64,000 nucleotides of DNA from Saccharina japonica. Lineage: Eukaryota > Sar > Phaeophyceae > Laminariales > Laminariaceae. Made by a program: the position numbers and the translations under genes. Location: NCBI GenBank assembly GCA_008828725.1, contig MEHQ01000321.1:804514-868513 (forward strand), read 5' to 3'. This document shows positions 35,717 to 60,656 of the stretch, one piece after another; position 1 is the first letter of the stretch, and every line of letters starts with the position of its first letter. The notes under the pieces were generated by a model. That model did not search any database. It was not told the DNA's origin and saw only the letters and a program-made list of their open reading frames with translations.

Positions 35717-35967
35717 GGGACGCGTGCTACGATAGAGGTAGCACTTTTTGCTGATTTTTTTTTCTGAATAGTCGGGCTCCTTAACCCAAATTGGTCGTTT
35801 TTTCATTCTTGTGTTGCCATATATTCCATAGTATACCTAGCCCATGGGATTGTTGGTCGGGCAGCACTTTTGGTTTCCTCTAAAATCGGTTTTCGGGTGA
35901 GGTATGACGCTCCTTAAGTGAGGAGCCCAGAAAAAACACGGTGCACCTCTATCGTAGCATTCGTCCC
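35717..35967. mobile_element. 251-bp TIR element nested among piggyBac-like MITEs
   Basis: The ends GGGACGCGTGCTACGATAGA and, from the other strand, GGGACGAATGCTACGATAGA match at 21 of 23 bases. Relatives are at 50185-50690, 54650-54955 and 61140-61510. piggyBac-like MITE copies abut both sides. Confidence 0.7.
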
Positions 35968-36389
35968 GGTTCTTAACCCTTATAGGACTGGAGTCCCGTT
36001 TTGGGGGCAAATTACTTAGAATTCGAGTGGCTTGTCCCCAAAATGGGACTGCAGTTCTAAAAGGGTTATAAGGGGTTAAGAAGACCCAGAAACTACTATT
36101 AATAGTTTTTTAGCAAAAAAGTGCCATATACGTCGTGCATACCCCGATCGTACATAGCACGGGTCAGCAGTGTATTGCCACCCCTTATTGCGGGGGGCCA
36201 TAATAGTGAATACTGGTACATAGGATGAAACGTGGCTATGTACGTAGTAAAAAGTAAAAAGTAGGGAAATGTATACTTGGTATACGAAGTATTGTTTTTT
36301 GTTTTTACCGTAGGTGTAATTACTAGGCTCCGCCGTCGTCGTCTACGATAGATACGTCTAACCCTCACCGTCACATAGGTCCTGTTCAC

Positions 36390-36608
36390 TATGGTCGACC
36401 GCGCGCCCGCCGCCGCCGCTCGGTCGACCGTGGCGGCCTTGGGCCGCCCTCGTGGATCGCCCGCCGCCGCCGCTCGCTCGGTGGTGACGCCGCTCAGTCG
36501 CCCACCGTTGCCCTTGCCGCCGCTCGGTCGACCGTGGCGGCCTTGGGCCGCCCTCGTCGATCGCCCGCCGCCGCCGCTCGGTCGGTCGCGCGCCCGCCGT
36601 CGCCCTTG
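36390..36608. repeat. GC-rich island, two units of about 130 bases
   Basis: GCTCGGTCGACCGTGGCGGC and CTTGGGCCGCCCTCGT occur twice within about 220 bases that are roughly 80% GC, set abruptly in AT-rich DNA. GTCCTGTTCACTATGGTC precedes it and also occurs 330 bases further on. Confidence 0.75.
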
Positions 36609-37378
36609 TAGTAAATAGGATTTATACGTTGTTACGTGGTAAAAAATAGGGAAATATATACTTGGTATACGAAGTATTGTTTTTTTTCTTTATCGTAGGT
36701 CCTGTTCACTATGGTCTCCCGTAATAGTAAAAAATCGGGATACTGGACATGGGTGTGGTGTGTTCCACGTGAAAAAAAAAAAAAAAAAAAAAAAACAGGG
36801 GCGCACGTGAGAAAAGAAAAACACTCACGCCCCACTATTTACGCTGCACTAAAGTACGTACAGTCCTTGTTTGAGACCCGGTATGCTGAAATCACGTAAA
36901 ACAAAAGTTTTGAAATATTTCGCATTTCGTGAATGCGTCCAGAGAGCCACCCACCCCTCTGGTTTGCTTTTTTCATTACGTGTATATGACCTTTTTAGGA
37001 GTGTGGTGCGTTCCGTTTTTTGTCTTTTTTGTCGTGCCCCCCGGTTCTGATCGCTCCCGGTCGGCTTGCTTACCTGCCTCGAAATATCAGGTTGGCTTTG
37101 TTGTGTGCGGGGTCTGTTTCTTGTGAGTTTCTTATGAGAAGAGGAGCGAGGGCGGGCAGTGTGTTATCGTAGAAGCGCAGAAAAAGAATGTCAGCCGAGT
37201 GCCGGCACAAGGACGAACCATACCGCCACAATCGAATCACCCGCGCATGGATTGGGCCTTTTTTTGGTGCGAATGAAATAACAAAAATAGTTCGGAACGC
37301 GAAACTCCCACGCCTCGAACTTATAACGATCTACAGTAGTACTACTGTAGACCCTAACATACTCTGTTATGAGATGCA

Positions 37379-37475
37379 GGATCTGTACAGTACAGATCCC
37401 ACCCAGGCAGGATCTACGCAGTACAGATCCCACCCAGGCAGGATATTTACAGTACAAATCCCACCCAGGAAACCT
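37379..37475 (+). repeat. About 34-bp tandem repeat, three units
   Basis: AGTACAGATCCCACCCAGGC occurs three times with small changes. It is an amplified piece of the AGATC family core. Confidence 0.75.
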
Positions 37476-38755
37476 GTCCTGTAGATTGTTCCGATCATAC
37501 GGCCCCCACACGGCAACATGAGCTATACTACAGTATACTGGTACTACTGGAGACCATACCAGGAATTAATGAATAATGTACCAATCTGCCCTGAATATCT
37601 ACTGCTGTACGTATGTAGATCAAGTGGCAATCGAATCGAATATCTGCTTACAGATGTTCAAGGTCTCGTAAATGAAGCATGTACCCCAAGGACAGATTCC
37701 AAGCGTAAAACCACACACCCTACGCGCTACTCGTACTACTAATACTGTACAAGCAGTTACTGTTGGTAAAACGGGGGACAACATATACCATAGTTCGCTG
37801 CCCCTTTACGTACGCGCGACGAGTCTCATCATAAGCTAGGCGCAACTTCCCGCTCGCCTCCACGCCCCTTAGCCTCTACTGTAGCTTGCTGTACCCGCTA
37901 CCGCCCACATATCGCATGTGTTCTACGTAGGGACTGTCCCATCCCGTGACCCCCTCTCCCTATTCTCCTTCTCCGCGAATCAGCAACGTGCTACTACTGT
38001 AGTATGTACAGGACAGACCTCCAAAAATAGCTGCCGCATACGCTTGCCCCCTTGTTCCGGCGCTGCATACACCTTGTCACTCACGCCTTACGTTCGCATT
38101 ATCCCTTAGTGTCTCCAATAGTGAACTGGGGGTCACCCCTCACCCCAAACGCACACCCCTGCCTGGTCGGTAAAAACCCGATGTGCTCCGTCTCGCAATG
38201 AAGGGATGCAAGGGGGTCTATGGTCATACGACTACGGCCACATGCATGACGTGAGCGCACCCCCACTCCACACACCCATGCACACCCCGTCCCCGCCCCC
38301 CTGCTGCGGCATACGTTATGTCTGCACCACCAGCATGCCACTGCCGCCTCTGCAGCAAATATTCTAGAGAGAGACCGGTATCTCTGGGCTTGTCAAGGAC
38401 TGCTACAAAAGAGTCACCGTTTTTTTTCAGCTCGTCAAGGCCCCTTGTGCCCATAGTATACTGGTTCAGTGTATAGGGGCGGTGAGCCAACGGGTCAAAG
38501 AACACCTTTGCTCTACAACAGTGGTGATGTTTTCGTGCCCGTACCTCTGGTACACTGTACGTTGTCGGGACTTTTCAAAGCAGCAGGCGTTTTGTGCGTC
38601 CAATTGACCTCCGAACCGCCCCCCTCCCAGCCTGTGCTCTTCTTGGTGAAACCGCCGTGTGCCGCTTTTTCCCTCGGCCAATCACGCCCCCCGTCCCCAC
38701 CCCAACGACAGCAGAATACTAACACTTTATTCGTCGCCGTACAAGAAGCACGACA

Positions 38756-39104
38756 TTTTTTTTTTTTTTTTTTTTCATTTTGTCATGCTTTTGTTTGGTT
38801 GCTTGATTGTTGATTTGCTTCAGTATGTTTACTTTCTATTATTTTTCCTTTTCGCTTTTTTCTTTATTTTCTCTTTTTTTTCTCTTGCATGCACCTGGAT
38901 TGCTAGCAGGGTAGGTCTTGCCTGTCGCATATGGCATTGCATTGTCTGCTCTGCTTACTGCACTGAGTGTAGTATCTCTGTGTCGTAGTTTTGTGACCAC
39001 AGAACTGGTACCTTTTTAGGATGATGAATCGGCACGGACACTGGGTGTGCTGGATGTCGACGGGTAGAAAGGAAGGTTTAATGTGAAGAACACACACACA
39101 CACT
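38756..39104 (-). mobile_element. Retroposon-like family A, copy 2
   Basis: Nearly identical to 23218-23566 from the T run through TTTGTCATGCTTTTGTTTG to the terminal (AC)n. It lies about 480 bases upstream of EEF1AKMT1. Confidence 0.7.
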
Positions 39105-39588
39105 GCGCAGTTGCAACAATACTCGCTATGTGCGACGCGGCAGATCGCGAGTTCACGTGAACTACGAGTAACGGTCGTCAGTTTGTGCTGAGGCTACAGG
39201 TCCACCTATTCCTGGTGTACAGCGATGCTGAGCTGACCCCGGGCTCCTGGGTTCAGGGGTGCCGGTGTGCGTAACCGCTCGTTTTTTGCTCCTATGTGCC
39301 TCGATCGTGTTATACGTCTCGCGACGACTCTTCCCCGCACCTCCTTCCTTCTAATGCCTCGCGTTTCTACTCTGTCTGCTAGGTCGAGTCATTGTATGAC
39401 ATGTATGTGCATGTGTCACATAATACAACGTGCAATCCTGGATCTTGGACCTTTTGGCCTTCACCGAAACCGGAGTTCCACATGTATTTTTTCTTAGGGG
39501 ATGGCGCGAATCCTCCCCTTGTTTGAACCACCCACCACACGGCAAGCTCTCGCGATACCAGGTATCATATAGCAATACGAGTAGAACC

Positions 39589-52529
<12,941 letters not shown>

Positions 52530-53571
52530 AAGGAGGTTGTTTTCGCCCCGGAGGGGGAAGGAGGGTGGGGGGGGTGTACTCATGTCACACATGGTCGTGG
52601 CTGTATGACCTTAAGATACCGTCGCATCCCTGCAACGCCGGGACGGAGCAGCACGTCGGATTGCTCTTCTTTTTTTGTGGGGATTTGACTACGAACGAGT
52701 AGATTACGAGTAGATTATGTATGTACTACGAAGTACGTCTTGATTTCACTGGATAGCGTTTGCAGTGTATATCCCTCCAGTACGTAGTTGGCGACCACTT
52801 TATTTTTCGGACGTGGGCCATTCGACAGGAAACGGTATACCGAAGATACTGCTGTAATCGGTGTACCGTCAACCATTTGTTGCGCCTGGAGCTGAGTTTC
52901 TGTGGCAATTTCCCCTAAATATATTTTATTGGTCAGAAGCGCTGACTGAGTATATACGATCGTAGATTATCCCTTTTGACCAATGTGTATTTGCCGTCAA
53001 CTGGCGTTATAAAGAACGGTACCAGGTATACCGTTTTATGATTGTTTCGAGTCTGAGCTTTGTTGCGCCTTGAGCTGAGTTTCTGCTGCGGACTTCCCCT
53101 ATATACATACTTCCAAGTATACCTTCAGAATTGGAGGTAAAAAGAACGGTACCGAGTAAACCGTTTTATGTGTAAAAAACGGTATACATGCGTTTTTGCC
53201 TTTTTTCGAATCTTGAGGTTTGTTACTCCTTGAGCTGAATTTCTGTGACGGATTTCCTCTCTTATGTACCGCTAACTGGCGGTAATAACCGCGGTATACC
53301 GTTTTATGTTATTTTTTTTTGTTCAGGACTACTAACAAATCGTCCGGTCACATGCTGGATCAAGGTACGGGCGTAGACCCCGTATAATCCTAACCCTAAA
53401 CCCGATCACACTGTTAGTGACCTGGAAATTTCCCGGAAATATCCTAACGGACGAAATGCGAATACTACGGGGGTTTTTTTCAAGTGTTGGGGGTTTGTTG
53501 CGCCTTGCGCTGAGTTTCTGTGGTGGATTCCGCCTATTATCCTACGGTGGTTAAAAGGGCAAAAACATATA

Positions 53572-53650
53572 CCACTCTGTCCCGAAATATAAGAATCTTT
53601 TGTACATTAATATTCAGTAAAAAAGGTGCTTATATTTCGGGACATAGTGA
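53572..53650. mobile_element. Stowaway-like MITE
   Basis: CCACTCTGTCCCGAAATATA at the left and TATTTCGGGACATAGTGA at the right, flanked by TA on both sides. More degraded copies: 5838-5915, 20627-20700, 25640-25710 and 31215-31273. Confidence 0.75.
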
Positions 53651-53699
53651 TATATAATAAGGACACCTCGGACAGATCAGGATATATCTACCTACAGAT

Positions 53700-53873
53700 C
53701 AGGATATATCTAAGGTGGTCTGAGTAAGGCGGTATCCCGATATAAGGCGGTCAAATTCGCTTGGCACGACTGGGGAATTGCATCCCTAACCTGGAATGAA
53801 TAAGGCGACTTCCCTCCATAAGGCGGTCATATTGCTCTGCCACACCACCGCCTTATTGGGGGACCCTTGCTGT
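53700..53873. repeat. AAGGCGGT repeat, copy 1
   Basis: Several AAGGCGG(T) motifs, with CCTGGAATGAATAAGGCG in the middle. An inverted copy lies at 56072-56243 (CCGCCTTATTCATTCCAGG). Confidence 0.65.
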
Positions 53874-55606
53874 ATATCTACAACTGTAGATCAGCTAGTT
53901 CCTCGCTTGCCGTTGTAAGAGATTGTGCAGGATCTGCGCTTAGAACAGATCCAACCCAAGAAACTCGTGCTATTCATATTAGATCATGCGGGATTTTTGT
54001 ATATATATGTTTTCTGTTCCCCCAGGTTCCCCCCCTATTTATTTATCTTCGTCCTTGTTTCTCTCTCCCTCTTCTGATCCGGGGTCACACAGAAGCCCCC
54101 CCCCCCTGTACTACTACTGCGGTTCGTGCCTTTTGCATTTTTATCGCGACAAGACTTCTTCTTCAGCCCTCTTTCTTCCCTCGTCGACTCGCGCAAGCGG
54201 ATCCCACGACTCGCGCAAGCGGGTCCCATCCGGCAACATGATGAGCTAATAGATCTGCCTTGAAAGGTCTACTGCTTACTAGATAGATCATGAAGTGGGA
54301 ATTGACGACCTGCCCTACTGGATGCCCCATACACAGCAGTCGCACGGGCCACGTATCGTATATATACGAAGTATCAGGTAGGTATCTATCGAATAGCCTG
54401 GGAAATAAGCACACATCGGATCCATACATTAGCAATAAATAGCAACTCGGTCGGAGAGAAATGTTTGGACACTAATGAAAAAAAAGAAGTGTGTTGTACT
54501 GTACTTGGTGGAGTTTGTATATACCCATTTTAAGACCACCCCGTGACGAGCCCATTCACGTGGTGAGTCTTGTCTCCGTTTTGATCTTATATTTTACTTG
54601 CGTACCACTGAAAAAAAAGGGATCCCATACTACGAACTGTATTTCCGACGCGTGCTACGGTAGAGGTATAAGGTATACCTTTTTTTGGCTGAACTGTTTT
54701 CTGAATGATCGGGCTCCTTAACCCCAAACCGTCGGACTTGTTTCATTCTCGTGTTGCAATATCGTTCATTTCATACGTACTGTACTATAGTAGGCCATGG
54801 TATTGTTCATCGGTTCGTAGTACTTTTATTTTCCTCCAAAATCTGTTCTTGGGTGAGATGTAGAGCTCCTCAAGTGATAAGTGACCACCCTTACAGGGCA
54901 GAAAAAAAACATCGTGGACATCTACCGTACCGCAGCAGGCGTGTCTTCCAAGTAGCTCTACCTCTCGTGACATAATAAGCCGATTTGCTTGGTCTTTATC
55001 TCTTATGCTCGTTCGTATGACCTTAAACCCGATGATTATTAAAATGGGTACACCACTGCAGTACAGTACGAGTATCATAGCACGGCCAGATATTGGCGGC
55101 CGATATCACCCGCCTCCAGCAGTACGCGCGTAGCCTGTCTTTTGACGTTCATAGCGCGCGTAAATACGCGCTGCTACTGCTGCTGCTCCCTCGTCGAATA
55201 TATAAACATTACACGAATCTTCGGACAGATGATCTACAGATAGATCATCTAGATGCTTAGCCTGCCAGTGTGATATGTCGTGGAGGATCTGTATGGTACA
55301 ACAGATCCAACCAAAAGGCAACCTGTGCCAGATCGTCACGCAGATCATACGGGTCCCACGCGAAAACACGAGCTAGATCATACTGACTGGTGCAGCGTCA
55401 GGAATTCACCTTCCCAGGGGACTATTTAGATCACGAAGAAAGGGGAACCCATCATCGGTCCCGAGGTGTGAACACTGATCAACAACCGCATGTAGAAGGC
55501 TGTCCTAGCCTTAGGCCTCAGGCTGGGTGTTGTTGTCGTTCCTGCAAACACAATATCCCGGGCAGCCTCCATTTTATTCCATGTACCACAGTTAAGTATG
55601 TACCTA

Positions 55607-55782
55607 CAGTACCGGCCCGCTCATAAGAAAACCAGAAATCGGGCTTAGGCTGAATTTCTTATTTTAGAAAGGGGCGTGTCCCACACTAACTTCAGTACAA
55701 TTGCTGCCGACTTTCTTATTTCCCCCGTAATGTTTAGGCTGGGTTTCTCGTGGAGCAACTTCTCATGAGAGGGCCGGTAGTG
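55607..55782. mobile_element. CACTA-like MITE, copy 2
   Basis: It starts CAGTACCGGCCCGCTCAT and ends TGAGAGGGCCGGTAGTG, with the same interior as the copy at 43010 in the same orientation and length within three bases. Confidence 0.7.
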
Positions 55783-56071
55783 TATCGTACGTACTCCGGA
55801 TATAAGTCAGTATATTTTTTCGCGGACAACAGATGCTATCATCATATCATACGAACATAAATGGTAGTATGTACATACTCAAACGAGTAACCAGCGCTCG
55901 CGGCTAACATACACCTGGCACATCGCACGCAAACACGTTTTTTTTCTTGTTTGTTGACACATAACATTGCAGGAAAGCCAGGGTGTCCCAAACATTTTTA
56001 GACCCATCATGATGTAGTCGCATTTCTCGTCAGGACTTTTTTTCCAATACACAGGTAGGGTCCGTCCCCCA

Positions 56072-56243
56072 ATAAGTAGGCGGCGGCTCGTATGCCAGAG
56101 CAACATGACCGCCTTATAGAGGGTAGCCGCCTTATTCATTCCAGGTTACGAATGCCCATTCCCAGTCGCGCCACGCGATTTTAACTGCCTTGTATCGGGA
56201 TACCGCATTCCTTAGACCGCCTTATGGGTGGACCCCTACTACT
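56072..56243. repeat. AAGGCGGT repeat, copy 2 (inverted)
   Basis: Reverse complement of 53700-53873 with about 80% visual identity. Confidence 0.65.
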
Positions 56244-57044
56244 GTATTCTGCGGCAGTGTGCCTGCAAGGCGTTATTCCGAATGGGGTCCGATTTTCTCA
56301 CGAATAAAACGCCAGGTATGATACGAATATAGCCAAGGGTACAGCTTTCTCCGGACGTACCCCCCCCCTATCTAGCCCCCTCTCGTGCCTAGGGCGTTAT
56401 GCTGCCGAAATCCGCGAAAAACAAATACCTATGTACCCCGTTCTTATCGCGCCAGAAACGGAAACGAAAACGAGAAAACTTCCACGCACTTTTTCTCCCT
56501 CGCCACATCCAGACAACCAGCTACATACTGTAGAATGTACGGTACCGTATAACACATATAAATCACATTTTCTTTTTTATTCCGGCGGAGGAAAACGCGA
56601 CGTTGACCTGTCTCCTTATCCCCTCCCCCCCCCCCCCCCCCCCCGAAAAAAAACGCCTCACAAGATATAAAACAAACACCCAATAAAATACAGAACGACA
56701 GGCTTCCACCAACGGCAAATAAAGACACTAAGAAAGAGAGAGAAAGAGGGAGAGCCTGCCACGCAAAAACAAGCAAGTTCAGTCAAAATCGAAACGAATG
56801 AGAAGGAGAGCGGAGAGTACGTGCCTTGCCCCACCTTTCTCTCCTCGCCGCCACATGTACAACAGGTAGCCCCTCTTTATTATTGGAAAACCCTACGTAG
56901 TGCGTTTTGGATTGGAGGTCCATTGTATAACCGTTATCCCTTATCGGAGTCGGTCCCTTGTAGTCAATAATGGGAAAAAAAAAACGGCGCGCAGGAGCTT
57001 GAGGTCCCATATACACCGTTTTCGCCATATCGTGGGGTTCCTTA

Positions 57045-57206
57045 ACCTATTCAGATCTGAAAAAAAATGTCCCACACTAATTCCAAGTAGTTTCTCCCCA
57101 AATTCGTGGGACCAGTTCTTAGCCCTTTTACTACTCCAAAAATGAGACCACACTAATTCCAAGTAGTTTTGTCCCAAAAAAGTGGTTGCAGTTCTGAAGG
57201 GGTTAA
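57045..57206. mobile_element. Two adjacent piggyBac-like MITEs
   Basis: TTAACC.ATTCAGA..TGAAA starts a first copy, with the family core CACACTAATTCCAAGTAGTT. A second, same-orientation copy runs to GCAGTTCTGAAGGGGTTAAG. Confidence 0.6.
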
Positions 57207-57329
57207 GGGGTTGAGAAGGGCTATACCTAGTGTAGTGTACCAGGGTATGTTATTTTCTCGTCTTGGCCTTTCACATTTATTTCGTTTTGCTCCTCTCGTC
57301 AAAGCACTGTTGCTTTTGGGTTTCGAAAT

Positions 57330-57695
57330 CAAAAACTATTCCCGAAGGCGAAACCTTTTCCTTAAAAAAAGGAAGCCTTTTTTCTTCCAACAAAGGCAAA
57401 TCTTTTTTCAACAGGCAAAGTTATTAAGATTTTTCTCAGAAGCAAACTTTTGTTCATGGGAAGGAAACAGCAAAAACTTTTTTCAAAATCAGCGTTTCAT
57501 CCACAAAAAAATATGTATATCAGAAGCAGCCATTTGTAACAAAAACGGCAGATTTTCTTCAAAAACAAAATTCTTCAAAATCATTTCTACTTTTGATTGT
57601 CAAAAAGCGAAAAACCTCCTTCAAAAGCTATAGCCGTTCATAACAAAAAAAAACAGCAAAACTTTCTTCAAAAAAACGTTTTTCTGTTTGTCAAA
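57330..57695. repeat. Degenerate CAAAAAC/CTTTTTTC array just 3' of the cytochrome b5 reductase stop
   Basis: Imperfect words such as GCAAAAACTTTTTTCAAAAT and TTCTTCAAAAACAAAATTC recur every 25-30 bases up to the stop codon. This is the 3' UTR side of the minus-strand gene. Confidence 0.5.
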
Positions 57696-57794
57696 TCAAA
57701 ACTTGTACACCATGTCGGAGGTGTACCCGAGGTTCTTGAGTACACCCGTCAACTCCCCCTGGCTCTTGTCCTCGTTCTTAGGCCCGGAAATTGC
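57696..57794 (-). CDS. NADH-cytochrome b5 reductase, last exon
   Basis: On the minus strand, after an ATCGGCAG acceptor, 32 codons read [19 protein letters not shown] then [13 protein letters not shown] and stop. This is the plant/fungal-type cytochrome b5 reductase C-terminus (ISG.K..DKSQGE..G.LK.LGYT..MVYKF), which closes the NADH-binding lobe. It joins the exon at 58512-58643 in phase 0. Confidence 0.92.
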   Translation of the reverse strand, partial: AISGPKNEDKSQGELTGVLKNLGYTSDMVYKF

Positions 57795-57974
57795 CTGCCG
57801 ATTTCAATTCAATTTTCGTGTTTCCAACAAACGTCAGCAGGCGTTAAGGACGGAAGCGGGACGGGGGGGTGGGGCGAGGGCATCATTTAGTCATTTCCCT
57901 TTTGTTTCCAACTTGAAAGGCTGGCGATGAAAGGAAACGGGGTAGGGAGGGATGGGTATCAGCAGGCGTTACGT

Positions 57975-58330
57975 AAGGAGGGAACGGGGGGTGTATTCAT
58001 GTCATGCATGGCCGTAGTCGTATAACATGGCCATAGACCCTCGCATCTCGACAATGCCAGGACGGAGCACGTCGAGTTTTCACCGACCAGGCAGAAATTG
58101 CCGGAAAATTTGCGAGCGGAGGGGGGGTGTACTCATGTCATGCATGGCCGTAGTCGTATGACCATAGACCCTCGCATCCCTACAATGCCAGGACGGAGCA
58201 TGTCAGGTTTTCACCGACCAGGCAGACATTGCTAGCACCAAGCGGGGGGGGGGGGTGTACTTCATGTTCGTAGCATGGCCGTAGTCGTGTGACCATAGAC
58301 CCCTCGCATCCCTACAATGCCGGGACCGAG
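57975..58330 (-). repeat. Three consecutive copies of the second tail family
   Basis: Units begin at about 57985, 58125 and 58243, each with a G run, GTGTACTCATGTCATGCATG, GTCGTATGACCATAGACCCT and ACAATGCC.GGACGGAGCA. They fill the intron between the two cytochrome b5 reductase exons, in the same orientation as that gene. Confidence 0.7.
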
Positions 58331-58511
58331 CGGGGGGTATATACTAGATAGAGCGGGGAGCGTAGCAAAACCAAGGAGAAATACCAAGCTAGGCCAGAGC
58401 AGGGTGCAGCACTTTCTTCCCTCCCCCTGGGAACACACAGCAGAGGGCGCGCCACATAATGTCTCATTTTTATTATTTTACGAACGAGCACTGGTTTGTT
58501 TTTGGCCTCAC

Positions 58512-58643
58512 GTTGACCATGCCGGGGGGGCCGCAGATGAAGATGACGTTGTCGTCGGATGGCTTGGGCAGGTGGGTTTCGATCAAGGAGGCGCTAACAT
58601 ATCCGGTCTTGCCCGTCCAGGGCTCCGCCGGCTGCTTGTCCAC
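58512..58643 (-). CDS. NADH-cytochrome b5 reductase, penultimate exon
   Basis: The enzyme passes electrons from NADH through FAD to cytochrome b5 at the ER or outer mitochondrial membrane. This 44-codon minus-strand exon starts after a T-rich tract and CAG, reads VDKQPAEPWTGKTGYVSASL, continues to HLPKPSDDNVIFICGPPGMVN and ends at a GTGAGG donor. The CGPPGM motif is the NAD-binding signature of the ferredoxin-NADP reductase superfamily. The upstream exons (FAD-binding RxYT, GGTGITP) should lie at higher coordinates, but I saw none between 58644 and 64000, so the gene is incomplete here. Confidence 0.93.
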
Positions 58644-59546
58644 CTGAAAAAAAAACACACGCCACAAACACGACAGCACCGACGACAATGAACGGCATGA
58701 TGATGACGGCGACGACGATTAGTTCAAAGTATTCCACACATTCGGATAGATCCATCGATTTCCACTTCATGAGCTAGGTCTCTCAGGGAGGGCAGATAGA
58801 TCCCTGATCTGAATGATCTGTATGATCTAGCTCGTTGCGTTGCCGAATGGCAGCTGCAAAACCTGCGTGGTCTAGGACATGTTTCCTGGGCTCGATCTGT
58901 ACTATATACAGATCCTGCACAGCATCTCCCAACGGCAGGTTGGGACCTAGATGATATGTAGATGATCTATCTGTACATGATTTATATGTAGATGATATAT
59001 CTGTAGATGATTCACCTGTAGATGATCTAACTGTGCATGCTTTATCTGTTCGACATGATAAATATTCCCTTCAACAAAACGGAAAGCATAAAGAGCTACA
59101 CCGATAACGACAACCAACAACAGCGGTGACCCCATGACGACGACCAGTTCAATTTGTACCCGAAAAAAATCGACAGTTCACACAAATTTGACAACAGCAA
59201 CTGCAGAAACAACAACCAGAACAACCATCAGTGAAACATGTACCAAGCATAAATCGATGCTGGCACACCACAAAGAAGACACAAACAACAACACCAACAA
59301 CAACCAGTTGAATACAAACTCGTAACGATAAAATAAATATACCGGCACGTCACACAAGAACGGCCAAATGGGTCATGTGCACAGAAAATCCCCGGAGAAG
59401 TAAGAGAGAACGGAACACACACCCTAAATATATACGGGGCGATCTTGATCTAGAATAAATAAAAAAAAAACAGGAAAATGCTCTCAAAACTAAGAACTCT
59501 AGTCTCCAGTCCCTGTCCCTATTACCCCCTCTCCCCAATCCGTCAG

Positions 59547-59695
59547 TACTCGTAGGATCATGCTGTGCCCCTGTGCCGTACGACTCCGTGCGTTGTACCT
59601 CGGACATCGATTTGTATTGTCCCCCAGTCACGCAGTGGGGATAATACAAATCGGTGTGCGGGGCACAACACACGGAGTGCATGATCCTACGAGTA
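59547..59695. repeat. Foldback with 17-bp perfect ends
   Basis: TACTCGTAGGATCATGC is mirrored exactly by GCATGATCCTACGAGTA at 59679-59695. Inner blocks CGATTTGTATTGTCCCC and GGGGATAATACAAATCG extend the stem. Confidence 0.7.
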
Positions 59696-59799
59696 ATGTC
59701 TTCCCATTTTGAAGCGACCCGTTCGAGCGTGTAGATGGTTTAAAGAGTTAAACTGGGTGCGTAAAGGCTTCTATTACTAAATGAGTCTGTCAGTATTTT

Positions 59800-60105
59800 G
59801 CCTTGTATACCTGTCTCGTCTGCCTGCCTGTCTTTACTATCTGTGTCTGCATGTCTGTGTCTCTCTGTACGCCTGCCTGTCCGTTTGTATGTATGGCTGT
59901 AAGTCCATCTAGTCTGTCTGTGTCTACCTGTACGCCTGTCTGGGTCTACCTGTACGCCTGCCTGTCTACCTGTACGTCTGTCTGTGTCTACCGGTACGTC
60001 TGTCTGTGTCTACCTGTACGTCTGTCTGCCTGTCTGTGCGTCTGTATGTCTGCCTGCCTGTCTATCTGCATGTTTTGTCTGTCGTTCGTCCGTCTGGTCG
60101 TCTGC
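59800..60105 (+). repeat. (CTGT/CTGC)n degenerate microsatellite
   Basis: TCTACCTGTACGCCTGCCTG-like units repeat imperfectly for about 300 bases. Confidence 0.75.
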
Positions 60106-60305
60106 GAGACATCACTATAAGCCACCATTTATATCGGTGTGCAATGATGCGCCCCTTGTTTCGGAGAGCAATCGCCTCCAAGACGCTTCCCTCCCAAGGC
60201 ATGTCTCCCTCTTACCGCGCGTGTCCGAAAACACACCCAAACTAGAAAAAAAAACTCCGACCCGACTACACCCGTGTGATAAGATAACCCCCCCCCCCGA
60301 GCAGA

Positions 60306-60656
60306 ATTCACATAGTGGGAGAATGTGAAAGATACAAGGAGGAAAGGGATGTGTTAGAGGATGAGATGAGAAAAATACACGAATGTGGCATGGAGAAATT
60401 TGGTACACTAAATAGTAGCGAGAAAACGATCGCTATCTTAGGAGATAGATGGTGGCCAAAGCCGGCGAAACAGGAAGAGGATAAGATTAGCAAAAAGTTT
60501 CTTCGTGATATAGGGAAACAACGTAATGAGCGCCCAAGTGTTGGAGGTGTCTCTATTAGGAGTAGGAACGGTGCTCCGTCTCGAAAGGGATGCGTGGTCA
60601 ATGGCCAAATGACTTGAGGCAAGCAGCAAATGAGTACGCCCCCCCCCGTAAATTAT
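60306..60656 (+). mobile_element. 3' fragment of the poly(C)-tailed non-LTR retrotransposon
   Basis: An open frame at 60315-60617 reads GECERYKEERDVLEDEM, ILGDRWWPKPAKQEED and finally RNGAPSRKGCVVNGQMT, followed by GCAGCAAATGAGTACG and a C run. The same segment, degraded, ends the reverse-transcriptase copy at 46140-46485, which links this tail to the RT element. It is 5'-truncated next to another C run at 60287-60298. Confidence 0.78.

Larger units (their letters stand above)
34503..39588. other. Intergenic region between ARPC5 and EEF1AKMT1
   Basis: Contains G-rich DNA to 34620, nested TIR elements at 35640-36080, the GC island at 36390-36608, AGATC-type sequence at 37330-37510, a tail-family copy at 38130-38270 and family A at 38756-39104. 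The 480 bases before 39589 are low in repeats and probably hold the EEF1AKMT1 promoter; no core element is clear. Confidence 0.5.
52530..57329. other. Intergenic repeats between EEF1AKMT1 and cytochrome b5 reductase
   Basis: A tail-family copy starts 35 bases after the EEF1AKMT1 stop. Then three degenerate units containing TTGCGCCTTGAGCTGAGTTT, CGGTATACCGTTTTATG and GGATTTCC (52880-53540), followed by AGATC arrays, AAGGCGGT copies, a SINE body, TIR-element relatives and piggyBac-like MITEs. No gene. Confidence 0.55.
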
